Shown: positions 51,860-60,228 of the stretch, piece after piece
Layout of the letters: the number at the start of each line of letters is the position of its first letter
Numbering within the stretch: the stretch's first letter is position 1
Assembly: GCA_016714015.1 (NCBI GenBank)
Contig: JADJNZ010000006.1
Span: 248,001 to 312,000, forward strand
Direction of reading: 5' to 3'
Origin: Gemmatimonadota bacterium
Lineage (GTDB): Bacteria > Gemmatimonadota > Gemmatimonadetes > Gemmatimonadales > Gemmatimonadaceae
Length of the DNA: 64,000 nt
Translations under genes and position numbers: made by a program
The notes under the pieces: generated by a model
Told to the model about the DNA's origin: nothing
The model's input: the letters and a program-made list of their open reading frames with translations, nothing else
Database searches by the model: none

Positions 51860-52582
51860 TCATTCGCGGCGGATCGTGAGTTCGAGCATCTCGGCGGGCA
51901 GTTCCCGTTCGAACACCTCGCCGTCGACCGCGCTCACGTGGTAGACCTTCGCGTCCTCGCGGGTGTGCACCACGCGGGCGACCGTCTGGCCCTCGAAGAG
52001 GATCCCCGCGTCGTTGTCGCAGGCGTATCCCGGCTGCAGCGCCCCGGAGCCGATGAGCTCCTGATAGAGGGGACGCCGTCCAGGTTCGCCATCGTAGTGC
52101 GGCGAGTGGCTCGCCTTGAGGAAGCCGAGGCCTTTCACCACCGAGAGGCGCTTGGGCCGCGAGTCGGTGGTGCCTTCCTCGAACCAGCAGAGGCCGCCGG
52201 CGCTCGCGCCGCCGAGGACGATCCCGCGCTCCCACGCTTCGCGCAGCACGAGGTCGATGCCCTGCGCGCGCCAGATGGCCTGCTGGTTCAGCGTGTTGCC
52301 GCCGGAGGCGACGATCGCATCCATGGAGAGGAGGACCTCCTCCCAATCCTCCGTCTGGGTCAGGCTCTCGATGAAGACGCGCTGGACGTGCGGCTCCACG
52401 GCGAGCGGCGCGCAGTCGGCGTAGAAGCGATTGATCGCCTCGGGCGAATCGCCGACGGCGGTGGGGAGGTAGCAGATGCGCGGACGGACCTTGCCGGTGA
52501 GGGCCGCCATGTACGCGAGGAAGGGCGTCCGGAATCCGCCGCCGGCGACGAGGATGCGGGAGGTCGTGTTGGTGGCGGGCAT
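51860..52582 (-). CDS. Peptidase S51 (PepE/cyanophycinase-like)
   Basis: A 240-residue class I glutamine-amidotransferase-like serine peptidase. SGGNTLNQQAIW and the nucleophile elbow VLGGASAGGLCWFEEG with Ser are typical, and the family His appears in SHSPHYDGEPGR. PepE enzymes cleave Asp-X dipeptides or similar. Cytoplasmic, no leader. ATG 52582 is the best start. It runs in the same direction as the acylase gene, 45 bp downstream of it. Confidence 0.87.
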   Translation of the reverse strand: MPATNTTSRILVAGGGFRTPFLAYMAALTGKVRPRICYLPTAVGDSPEAINRFYADCAPLAVEPHVQRVFIESLTQTEDWEEVLLSMDAIVASGGNTLNQQAIWRAQGIDLVLREAWERGIVLGGASAGGLCWFEEGTTDSRPKRLSVVKGLGFLKASHSPHYDGEPGRRPLYQELIGSGALQPGYACDNDAGILFEGQTVARVVHTREDAKVYHVSAVDGEVFERELPAEMLELTIRRE

Positions 52583-52627
52583 CGCTGGAAGATACTGCGG
52601 GAGCGTGGCCAGCCACCCGCGACGGCC

Positions 52628-55009
52628 TCACCGCACCCAGCGCACCGGCGGGCCCACCTGCGCCGCCGCGATCGCCTCGGGCGTGAACGCGACGTCGATC
52701 CACTCCTGGCGTGCGTACACGGCCGTCATGTCGGCGAAGTGCGGCGATGCCGGATTGGTCGACTGCGAGTAGGTGACGATGAACCGCCCCGTGGGCCCCC
52801 CGGCGCCGAGGGTCACGGCGTGGATGTAGCTGTCACCGTGGTAGATCTCGGTGATCCCCTTGGCGGGCTCGAAGGCCGCCGGGGAGACCATGTGATAGGT
52901 GTAGCTCGCACCCGAGAGCGCGAGCCGCTGCCCTCCGCGGGTCGTCGACTGGAGCGCCTCCAATGGTGCGTCGAGCGCGAGCGACGCGCCCGTGAAGCGA
53001 AGCGCGGCGCGCGCGAGGATCCGACGCGTCTCGTCCGAGGCGACGAATCCGCGCGGAGTACCCACCGGGTCGGCGGGATCGAAGGGCACCCGCCAGAACC
53101 GCGGCGCCCACGCGAAGCCGGTCATCGGGATGCGCTCGAATCCGCGCGCGAACTCGGCGAAGAGGGCCGATCCCCGGGAGGAGAGCCGGTCGGTGCGGTC
53201 CCACGCCGCCAGCACGCGGCACGGCTCGGTCAGGTCCGCGGCCCAGCCGTCGACCAGCGTGACGCGGGGAGTCGCGCGGCAGTCCGCGAGCAGGTCGTCG
53301 AGCACCAGTTCGGCGAGGAGGTTGCGCGACGCGAAGAAGCGCGCCTCCCAGGAGGCAGGTGTGAGCCTCTCAGCCGCCGCACCGAGGTGGGCGCGCGCAT
53401 ACAGCGACGCGATCCGCGTCCGTTCCCCGCGCGCCGTGCGCTCCGGTCCGATCACCTGCAGATAGCCCTCGAGCGTCGCGCCGGGCATCGGGCTCGGGAA
53501 CCAGTGGCTGTCGTTCGAGTTGAGCGTGACGTCCTGCCGGATGGTCCACGGCCGCAGCTCGGCGGGGATGATCCCCGGCTGCGGCGCGCGCGGGTCGCGT
53601 GTCCACGCGCACTGCGGATCGGATCCGTTCAGGACCGTGACGTCGGCGAGGTTCTCGTACGCGCGCGCAGCGCTGGTGACGCGGCACCGCGCGAGCTGCG
53701 CATCGGTCACGTAGCCGGCGACGGAGATGTTCGCGAAGAGCACCTCGCCGTGCCGGTCCGCGGCGGTGATGTTGGACCAGGGCGATCCCTGATGCCGGAC
53801 GAGCGCATCGCGGATGTCGTGCACCGACCGGGCGCTCGCGATCGCGAGGAACGTGTCGGCCATCCGCACGTTGCCCCGCTCGGGGTCGGCGAACGCGTAG
53901 GCGCGGTCACGCGTCCAGGGGAGGGCGGGCGTCACGATCACCGGACCGTAACGCGTCTCCCAGATCGTGTGCGTGCGGCGACCGCCCGCGGTGGGGATCT
54001 CGACGACCACTGCCCGCATCGCGAGGGTCGAGTCGCCGACGCGATACCGTGTCGGGTCGGCGGGATCGAGCGTGAGCTCGTAGATGGTGCTGCGCTTGTC
54101 GGTCGTGTGCGTGTCGGACCAGCCGATCGACTCCGAGAAGCCGATCATCGGGACGGGAACGCCGTAGAGCGTCGACCCGAAGAGGTCGAGCCGCCCGGGC
54201 ACGGTGAGATGCATGGCGTAGAGCCGCTCGGAGCCGCGCCAGGGGAAGTGCGGATTCGAGAACGTGAACCCGCCGCCGGACGCGCCGAGCACGGCGCGGC
54301 CGGCGGCGAGCGCGTTGCTGCCGCCCGTTGGACCGCCCAACGCGGCGAGCGCACGCAGCGCGTCCGGGCGTGCGCTCTCCGTGGCGGCGTCGGCTCCCGC
54401 GTCGGAACGCCCTGGCGGCGCCGCGACGCCGATCTCCTTGATGAGGAGCATCGACGTCATGATGAGCGGCACCTGCGTGATGCGCCGCCAGATGTCTTCC
54501 TCGGTGAGCGGCCGGAACCAGGGCTGCGCACGGCACGCCTCACCCGGGAGTGCCGCCGCGCGCACGTGCCGGTTGAACCCCGCGACATACCCGCGCACGA
54601 GCGCGTGGACATCCGCCGACGCGGCGCGGCGCGCGGCGTCGACTGCGGCCGGATCGAGGAGATACCGGTGGACGGCATCACTCTCGACATTGGTGAGCCG
54701 CACGCCGACGAAGTCGTCGACGTATGAACTGTCGGGCCCGATGGACCGGCTGCGCTCGCCGGCGAGGGTGACGGTCTTCTCCAGCATCAGGCACAGGTTC
54801 TCGCGGGCGAAGGCCCACCCGTACCCTTCGCCGGCGCCGGCGAGCGTCGTCGCGCGCACATGCGGCATCCCGTAGGCGGTATAGCGCACTTCGACGGCAT
54901 CGGGCGTCTGCGCGACGAGCCGGCCGAACGCGAGACCAAGCGAGAGTCCGAACGAGAGTCCGAGCGTCGCGCGCCGCACCGCCACCCTCCGTCGACCGAG
55001 CCCTGTCAT
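52628..55009 (-). CDS. Penicillin-acylase-family amidase (Ntn hydrolase)
   Basis: A 793-residue exported acylase. Leader RATLGLSFGLSLGLAFGRLV, then an alpha chain with the family start VEVRYTAYGMPHVRATTLAG. The autocatalytic nucleophile is Ser231 in GPTGGSNALAAGR, where the beta chain would begin. Conserved downstream features are NPHFPWRGSERLYAMHLTVP, IGWSDTHTTDKRSTIYEL, NSNDSHWFPSPMPGATLEGY. The lineage (PvdQ/QuiP/AmiE-type) often cleaves long-chain amides such as acyl-homoserine lactones. It faces a divergent operon for fatty-acid-type degradation; see the findings. Confidence 0.9.
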   Translation of the reverse strand: MTGLGRRRVAVRRATLGLSFGLSLGLAFGRLVAQTPDAVEVRYTAYGMPHVRATTLAGAGEGYGWAFARENLCLMLEKTVTLAGERSRSIGPDSSYVDDFVGVRLTNVESDAVHRYLLDPAAVDAARRAASADVHALVRGYVAGFNRHVRAAALPGEACRAQPWFRPLTEEDIWRRITQVPLIMTSMLLIKEIGVAAPPGRSDAGADAATESARPDALRALAALGGPTGGSNALAAGRAVLGASGGGFTFSNPHFPWRGSERLYAMHLTVPGRLDLFGSTLYGVPVPMIGFSESIGWSDTHTTDKRSTIYELTLDPADPTRYRVGDSTLAMRAVVVEIPTAGGRRTHTIWETRYGPVIVTPALPWTRDRAYAFADPERGNVRMADTFLAIASARSVHDIRDALVRHQGSPWSNITAADRHGEVLFANISVAGYVTDAQLARCRVTSAARAYENLADVTVLNGSDPQCAWTRDPRAPQPGIIPAELRPWTIRQDVTLNSNDSHWFPSPMPGATLEGYLQVIGPERTARGERTRIASLYARAHLGAAAERLTPASWEARFFASRNLLAELVLDDLLADCRATPRVTLVDGWAADLTEPCRVLAAWDRTDRLSSRGSALFAEFARGFERIPMTGFAWAPRFWRVPFDPADPVGTPRGFVASDETRRILARAALRFTGASLALDAPLEALQSTTRGGQRLALSGASYTYHMVSPAAFEPAKGITEIYHGDSYIHAVTLGAGGPTGRFIVTYSQSTNPASPHFADMTAVYARQEWIDVAFTPEAIAAAQVGPPVRWVR

Positions 55010-55024
55010 CGTCGCTCCCGTTTC

Positions 55025-55063
55025 CTAGTGGTCACTAGCTTATTTCGGAAACGTCACTAGCTT
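55025..55063. promoter_or_regulatory. Repeated operator-like motif between acylase and MaoC operon
   Basis: CTAGTG-GT-CACTAG (55025-55038) is a perfect 6-bp inverted repeat, and GTCACTAGCTT occurs twice as a direct repeat (55031-55041 and 55053-55063), 22 bp apart (two helical turns). The 108-bp divergent gap is the only long spacer of the locus, so these are the likely binding sites of the TetR-type protein encoded at 56957. Confidence 0.6.
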
Positions 55064-55117
55064 CTTCCGACAAGTCAACCTGCCGAGGATCGCCTGACCG
55101 ACCGCCGTGACGCCGCG

Positions 55118-55654
55118 ATGCCCGAGGGTCCATCCCGCGGGGGGCCGCTCGCGGCCGACGAGGTGGCCCGGGCCACGTTGCGTGATCGTGTCGGCGAGGA
55201 GCTCGGCGTCTCGGCATGGTTGCCCATCTCGCAGGCGCGGATCGACGCCTTCGCGGCGGCCACAGATGACATCGAGCCGCTGCACAACGATCCCGCCTGG
55301 TGCGCCACGCACAGCCCGTACGGCCGCCCCATCGCGCACGGATTCCTCACGCTCTCGCTCCTCACGCACTTCCTCCATGACATCACCGCGCACGCGATCG
55401 CCGGGGACAGCGCCCGCACCGGCTTCCCGCTCAACTACGGCTTCGATCGCGTGCGATTCCTCGCACCGGTGCCGGTGGACTCGCGGATCCGCTGCCGAGT
55501 CCGACTGCTCGCTGCCGAGCCGCGCGGGACGGGCGAGTTCTTCCGCTTCGGCGTCACGGTAGAAGTCGAAGGGGCGGGACGGCCGGCGCTGGTCGCCGAC
55601 TGGCTCTCGCTCTGGGTCTCGGATCCCCGCGCGCATGAGCGGACCGATGGCTGA
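55118..55654 (+). CDS. MaoC-like enoyl-CoA hydratase
   Basis: A 178-residue hot-dog-fold protein. It has SQARIDAFAAATDDIEPLHN and the catalytic-loop HGFLTLSLL, with the Asp and His of R-specific hydratases in the segment DDIEPLHND and GRPIAHG. MaoC enzymes hydrate trans-2-enoyl-CoA. First gene of the rightward catabolic operon. ATG 55118; it overlaps the transporter gene by 20 bp (start 55635) or 8 bp (start 55647). Confidence 0.88.
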   Translation: MPEGPSRGGPLAADEVARATLRDRVGEELGVSAWLPISQARIDAFAAATDDIEPLHNDPAWCATHSPYGRPIAHGFLTLSLLTHFLHDITAHAIAGDSARTGFPLNYGFDRVRFLAPVPVDSRIRCRVRLLAAEPRGTGEFFRFGVTVEVEGAGRPALVADWLSLWVSDPRAHERTDG

Positions 55655-56960
55655 GTCGCCCGCGGAGGACCGGCACGAGGCGGGCGCGTGGGGGCTCGCC
55701 CTCCTGCTCTTCGCGGCGAACTGCCTCTCGTTCGTCGACCGGCAGGTCCTCACGCTGCTCGTGAAGCCGATGCGCGCCGACCTCGGCATCAGCGACGTGC
55801 AGATGAGCTTGTTGCAGGGACTCGCGTTCGCGAGCCTCTACGCCGTCCTCGGGCTCCCGCTCGGTCGACTCGCCGACCGGACCCATCGGCCTCGGTTGAT
55901 GGCCGCCGGGATCGCGCTCTGGAGCACGATGACGATCGCCTCGGCCTTCGCCGGGAGCTACGCCCTGCTCTTCCTCGCGCGCATGGGGGTCGCCGTGGGC
56001 GAGGCGGCGCTCGCCCCCGCCGCGGTCTCCCTGCTCGCTGACCGATTCCCCCGATCACGCGCCGGTCGCGCCATCGGGCTCTTCCAGGCCGGCATCTTCG
56101 CGGGCTCGGCGCTCGCGTTGCTCGCGGGCGGCTGGCTCCTCGCCGCCTTCGACGCGGGCGACCTCGCCTGGGTCCGGGCGCTCGGGATCACCGCGGGATG
56201 GCGTGCGGTCCTCCTCGTGGTGGGCGCACCGGGATGGCTCGTCGCCGCCCTGCTCCTCCTCGCCGATGAGCCGCGCCGCACGTCGGCCCCCGCCGCAGCG
56301 CAGCTGCCGCTCGTCGCGTCGCTCCGATGGATGTGGGCACGGCGCGACATCTACGGGGGGGTGATCGTCGCCTTCACCGCGGTCACCGTCCTCGCGTACG
56401 GATCGCTCGCGTGGGCGCCGACGGTGCTCGTCCGCGTGCACGGCATCGCGTCGGCCGATGCAGGTGTTCGCCTCGGACTCGGCATGCTGATCGCCGGCCC
56501 GCTCGGCGTCCTCGGCGCGGGGTGGCTCGTCGACCGTCTCGCCTCGCGCGGGCGGTCCGACGCGCCGATCGTCGCCGCGATCGGCGGGGTGCTCGCATTC
56601 GCGGTCGTCGTCCCCGCCTTCGCGCTCGCGCCGAGCCTGGCGATCGCGACCGCGACCGCCGTTGCCCTGGCGCTGGTGCAAGGCTATCCGTACGGGATCG
56701 CGAGCACCTCGCTCGCGATGGTCACGCCTCCGGAGATGCGAGGGCAAGTGGTGGCCTTCTACCTGCTGGTCTCGAACCTGCTCGGCCTGAGCCTCGGTCC
56801 GCTGCTCGTCGCGCTGGGCACCGAGCGGATCTTCCACGACGACGCAGCGGTCGGGTGGTCGCTTGCGTTGCTGCCGCTGCTCACCGCGCCGCTCGCGCTC
56901 GCGGGGCTCCAGCGTGCGCGCGCGGCGTACGCGCGCGCCTGGCGGGAGGCGCAGGGATGA
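55635..56960 (+). CDS. MFS transporter (spinster-like)
   Basis: A 441-residue permease with 12 predicted transmembrane helices. The first loop reads ANCLSFVDRQVLTLL, a spinster-type MFS pattern; the second loop has GRLADRTHRPRLMAAGIALW. It probably imports the substrate of this locus, or exports a product. Start is ATG 55635 or ATG 55647; both overlap MaoC. The stop overlaps the TetR gene start (ATGA). Confidence 0.9.
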   Translation: MSGPMAESPAEDRHEAGAWGLALLLFAANCLSFVDRQVLTLLVKPMRADLGISDVQMSLLQGLAFASLYAVLGLPLGRLADRTHRPRLMAAGIALWSTMTIASAFAGSYALLFLARMGVAVGEAALAPAAVSLLADRFPRSRAGRAIGLFQAGIFAGSALALLAGGWLLAAFDAGDLAWVRALGITAGWRAVLLVVGAPGWLVAALLLLADEPRRTSAPAAAQLPLVASLRWMWARRDIYGGVIVAFTAVTVLAYGSLAWAPTVLVRVHGIASADAGVRLGLGMLIAGPLGVLGAGWLVDRLASRGRSDAPIVAAIGGVLAFAVVVPAFALAPSLAIATATAVALALVQGYPYGIASTSLAMVTPPEMRGQVVAFYLLVSNLLGLSLGPLLVALGTERIFHDDAAVGWSLALLPLLTAPLALAGLQRARAAYARAWREAQG

Positions 56961-57727
56961 GCCGACGCGCGGCCTCCCGGGCGCGGGCCGCGCGCCCGTC
57001 CGCGCCGTCCGGCGTCGCCTTCCGCGACACGGTCGCCGGACGGCAGCGGGCCGTCACCGGCCGGACGAAGGGGGAACGCACGCGAGACCGGATCTTCCTC
57101 GCGACCATCGATCTGCTCAACGAGGTCGGCTACCGCGAGATGAAGGTGTCCGACGTCTGCGCGCGCGCCGAGGTCACGCCGCCGGTCCTGTATCTCTACT
57201 TCGAGAACAAGCTCGCGCTGACGACCGCGGTGCTCCGGGCATTCCTCGATGACTTCCTCGCCCGCCCCGCCTCGACGGAGCGCCCCACGGGCCGGAGCGC
57301 ATACGCGGCGATCCACGCGGCGAACCGCGACTGGATCGCCGCCGCGCGCCGGAACGCCGGGCTGGTCCGCTGCCTGCTCCAGCTCGCCGACGACGAGCCC
57401 ACCTTCGCGCGCCTCTTCGCCGATGCGAACGACCAGTGGTATCGGCGGATCTCCGCCGCCGTACTGCACCGCTTCCCCGCGGCGCGTGTGCGCGAGACCG
57501 ACGTGCGACTCGTCGCCTACGCGCTCGGCGGGATGATGGACGAACTCGTGCGGAAGCTCTTCACCACGCGCGACCCGCATCTCGTCTCGCTCGTCGCGGA
57601 AGTGGCCCCGACCGACGAGGCCTTCGCGGAGTTCGTCTCGCTCCTTTGGTATCGCGCCCTCTACGCGGCGGATCCCCTCGACGCGCGCTCGCCGCTCGGA
57701 CCGCTCGCGCGCGCGGCGGCGCGGTAA
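56957..57727 (+). CDS. TetR-family regulator of the catabolic operon
   Basis: A 256-residue regulator. The helix-turn-helix is TRDRIFLATIDLLNEVGYRE then VSDVCARAEVTPPVLYLYFE at about residues 40-80. A longer than usual basic N-terminal tail (about 35 residues) precedes it. The C-terminal ligand domain includes RCLLQLADDEPTFARLFADA. Its gene sits in the middle of the operon it probably controls. The repeat at 55025-55063 is the likely operator. An acyl-CoA ligand is plausible. Confidence 0.88.
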   Translation: MSRRAASRARAARPSAPSGVAFRDTVAGRQRAVTGRTKGERTRDRIFLATIDLLNEVGYREMKVSDVCARAEVTPPVLYLYFENKLALTTAVLRAFLDDFLARPASTERPTGRSAYAAIHAANRDWIAAARRNAGLVRCLLQLADDEPTFARLFADANDQWYRRISAAVLHRFPAARVRETDVRLVAYALGGMMDELVRKLFTTRDPHLVSLVAEVAPTDEAFAEFVSLLWYRALYAADPLDARSPLGPLARAAAR

Positions 57728-57730
57728 CCC

Positions 57731-58753
57731 ATGGCCGGCCACGTCCAGACCGTACTCGGGCCGATCGCCCCCGACGCGCTCGGCCCCACGTTGCTGCATG
57801 AGCACGTGCTGTGCGACATCCGCCCGCCGGCCTGGCGCGGCGACGGGATGCGCGGCTACGACATCCCGCTCCCCGAGCGCTTCGCGATCGACTACGGCGA
57901 GGTGCACGCGCCCGGGAATCTCGTGCTCGACCAGGTGGATCTCGCGGCGGCCGAGCTCGCGCACCTGCGAGCGGACGGCGGGCGCAGCATCGTGGATCTG
58001 TCCTGTGGCGGCCTGCATCCCGATCCGCGAGGTCTCGCCGAGGTCTCGCGACGCGCCGACGTGCACATCGTCATGGGATGCGGTTGGTACGTCGACGACT
58101 ATCAGGCGCCGGGGAACGCCGGGCGGACGGTGGAGAGCTTCGCGACGGAGATGCTCGGGCAGTTGCGCGACGGGGCGTGGGGCTCGGAGATCCGGGCGGG
58201 GATCATCGGCGAGATCGGATGCCAAGCGCCGTGGACCGCGCTGGAGCGGCGAGTGATGGAGGGCGCGGTGCTCGCGATGCAGGAGAGCGGCGCCGCGCTG
58301 ACGATCCACCCGGGTCGGCATCCCGACCAGCCGCAGGAGGTCGCGGACTTCCTGCGGGGACGCGGCGTCCCCATGTCGCGGGTGGTGATGAGCCATCTGG
58401 ATCGGACGATCTTCGACGACGACCGTCTCTTCCGCCTCGCGGACACCGGCATCGTGCTCGAGTTCGACCTCTTCGGGATGGAGACGACGTACTACAAGCT
58501 CGCCGACATCGACATGCCGAACGACGGCATGCGCGTCGCGACCCTCGGGCGGCTGAAGGCGCGCGGCCACCTGGACCAGATCGCGATCAGCCAGGACATC
58601 TGCTACCGCTCGCGGCTCAGCACGCTCGGTGGGCACGGGTACGGGCACCTCCTCCGGAACGTCGTGCCATTGATGCGTCGTCGCGGTTTCAGCGAGGCGG
58701 ACGTCCAGCGGATCCTCGTCGAAACGCCGGCGCGCCTGCTCACGATCGGATGA
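57731..58753 (+). CDS. Phosphotriesterase-family metal hydrolase (lactonase-like)
   Basis: A 340-residue TIM-barrel amidohydrolase. Metal ligands: His23 and His25 in TLLHEHV, bridging residue region GIIGEIGC (Glu instead of carboxylated Lys, as in the PHP-type subgroup), His in TIHPGRH, His in VMSHLDRT and Asp in ISQDIC. Relatives include lactonases acting on acyl-homoserine lactones and other lactones. ATG 57731 follows the TetR stop by 3 bp; its stop overlaps the ligase start (ATGA). Confidence 0.87.
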   Translation: MAGHVQTVLGPIAPDALGPTLLHEHVLCDIRPPAWRGDGMRGYDIPLPERFAIDYGEVHAPGNLVLDQVDLAAAELAHLRADGGRSIVDLSCGGLHPDPRGLAEVSRRADVHIVMGCGWYVDDYQAPGNAGRTVESFATEMLGQLRDGAWGSEIRAGIIGEIGCQAPWTALERRVMEGAVLAMQESGAALTIHPGRHPDQPQEVADFLRGRGVPMSRVVMSHLDRTIFDDDRLFRLADTGIVLEFDLFGMETTYYKLADIDMPNDGMRVATLGRLKARGHLDQIAISQDICYRSRLSTLGGHGYGHLLRNVVPLMRRRGFSEADVQRILVETPARLLTIG

Positions 58754-60228
58754 GCGTACCGAACCCGCTCGTCGGACTCGCCGACGTCGCGCCGCGGCAC
58801 CGCCGCCTCTCCGATCATGTGTCGCACGCGCCGCCCGACCGCGAAGCGGTGGTGGATGCGAACGCGCGGCTCACCTACGCCGCGCTCGATGCGGCGGTGC
58901 AACGGGCCGCGGCCGGCCTGCGCGAGCGGGGTGTGCGCGCGGGTGATCGCGTCGCGATGCTCACGGCACCGGGATCGGCATACTGGGTGGCGTTCCTCGC
59001 GACGGTCCGGATCGGAGCGACGTGGCTCGGGCTGAATCCGCGGAGCACGGCGTCGGAGCTCGCCGAGTCGCTGGACGATGCGCACCCCGCGTGCGTGATC
59101 GTCGCGCCGGGGACGGCGACGGAGGCGATCGACGACCCGTGGAGAGCGTGTGCCGTCGACCACGAGGACTTGCTCGCGGGCCCGCCGGCCGGGGTGCCCG
59201 ACGTCTCCGATCCCGACGCACCGGCCCTCATCGTGTACACGTCGGGCTCGTCGGGAAAGCGGAAGGGCGCATGCCTTTCGCAGCGCGCGCTGCTGGCGGC
59301 GGGGCGACGAAGGGTCGCCGCCTGGGCGCACGGACCGTTCCGGACACTGCTCAACGTGCCGGTGAATCACATCGGCGGCGTGGGCGACCTGTCGGTGACG
59401 ACGCTCGTCTCCGGCGGCACACTCATCTGCGTGCCGCGCTTCGATGCGGCGGACACGCTCGCGCTGATCGCTCGCGAGCGGGTGAGCTTCTGGTACCAGG
59501 TGCCGACGATGTTCGACCTGGTGCTCGCGAACGACGATCCGGCGCGCCACGACCTCACGTCGTTGCGCGCGGTGGTCTGGTCGGGCGGACCCGCGTCCGC
59601 CGCACTCGTCGCGCGGCTCGACGCGCTCTTCCCCGGGCGCCTCGGCACCGACTATAGCCAGACCGAGAGCGTCGGCGCCGTGACCATGGCGCCGCTCGGC
59701 GCACCCGCCGCGTCGTTGGTGGACGGCGCGGGCTGGCCCGACCCGACCCGGGAGGTGCGCCTCTCGTCCGAGGGCGAGGTGCTCGTGCGCGACGACATGC
59801 TGTTCAGCGGCTACCTCGACGCGCCCGACGCGACGGCGCGTGCGCTGCGCGACGGCTGGCTCCACACCGGCGACATCGGCGAGTGGCGGGCGGACGGCAC
59901 GCTTCGGCTCATCGGGCGCACCTCCGAGATGTTCAAGTCGGGTGGCTACAACGTGTATCCGCGCGAGATCGAGATCGCGCTCGACGCGATGCCGGGCGTC
60001 GCGCGCGCGGTGGTGATCGCCCGCCCCGATCCGCTGTGGGGCGAGATCGGGCATGCGGTCGTGGAGCCGGACACAGGGGCCGTGCTCGACGCCGTGACGC
60101 TGCTCGATGCGCTCCGCGCGCGCTTGTCGCCCTACAAGGTCCCCAAGCGTCTCACCTTCCTCGCCTCGTTGCCGCTCCTCCCCATCGGGAAGGTCGACCG
60201 GCGCGCGGTCGCCGCGCTATTGCCGTAG
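58750..60228 (+). CDS. Acyl-CoA synthetase (AMP-forming)
   Basis: A 492-residue ANL-superfamily enzyme. The phosphate loop is YTSGSSGKRKGACL, the acyl-binding region GTDYSQTESVGA, the hinge LHTGDIGEWRADGTL and the catalytic lysine region LPIGKVDRRAVAALL. It activates a carboxylic acid to its CoA thioester. Size and motifs fit a medium or short-chain/aromatic type; chain length cannot be read off. It ends the operon and overlaps the convergent M28 gene by 12 bp. Confidence 0.9.
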   Translation: MSVPNPLVGLADVAPRHRRLSDHVSHAPPDREAVVDANARLTYAALDAAVQRAAAGLRERGVRAGDRVAMLTAPGSAYWVAFLATVRIGATWLGLNPRSTASELAESLDDAHPACVIVAPGTATEAIDDPWRACAVDHEDLLAGPPAGVPDVSDPDAPALIVYTSGSSGKRKGACLSQRALLAAGRRRVAAWAHGPFRTLLNVPVNHIGGVGDLSVTTLVSGGTLICVPRFDAADTLALIARERVSFWYQVPTMFDLVLANDDPARHDLTSLRAVVWSGGPASAALVARLDALFPGRLGTDYSQTESVGAVTMAPLGAPAASLVDGAGWPDPTREVRLSSEGEVLVRDDMLFSGYLDAPDATARALRDGWLHTGDIGEWRADGTLRLIGRTSEMFKSGGYNVYPREIEIALDAMPGVARAVVIARPDPLWGEIGHAVVEPDTGAVLDAVTLLDALRARLSPYKVPKRLTFLASLPLLPIGKVDRRAVAALLP

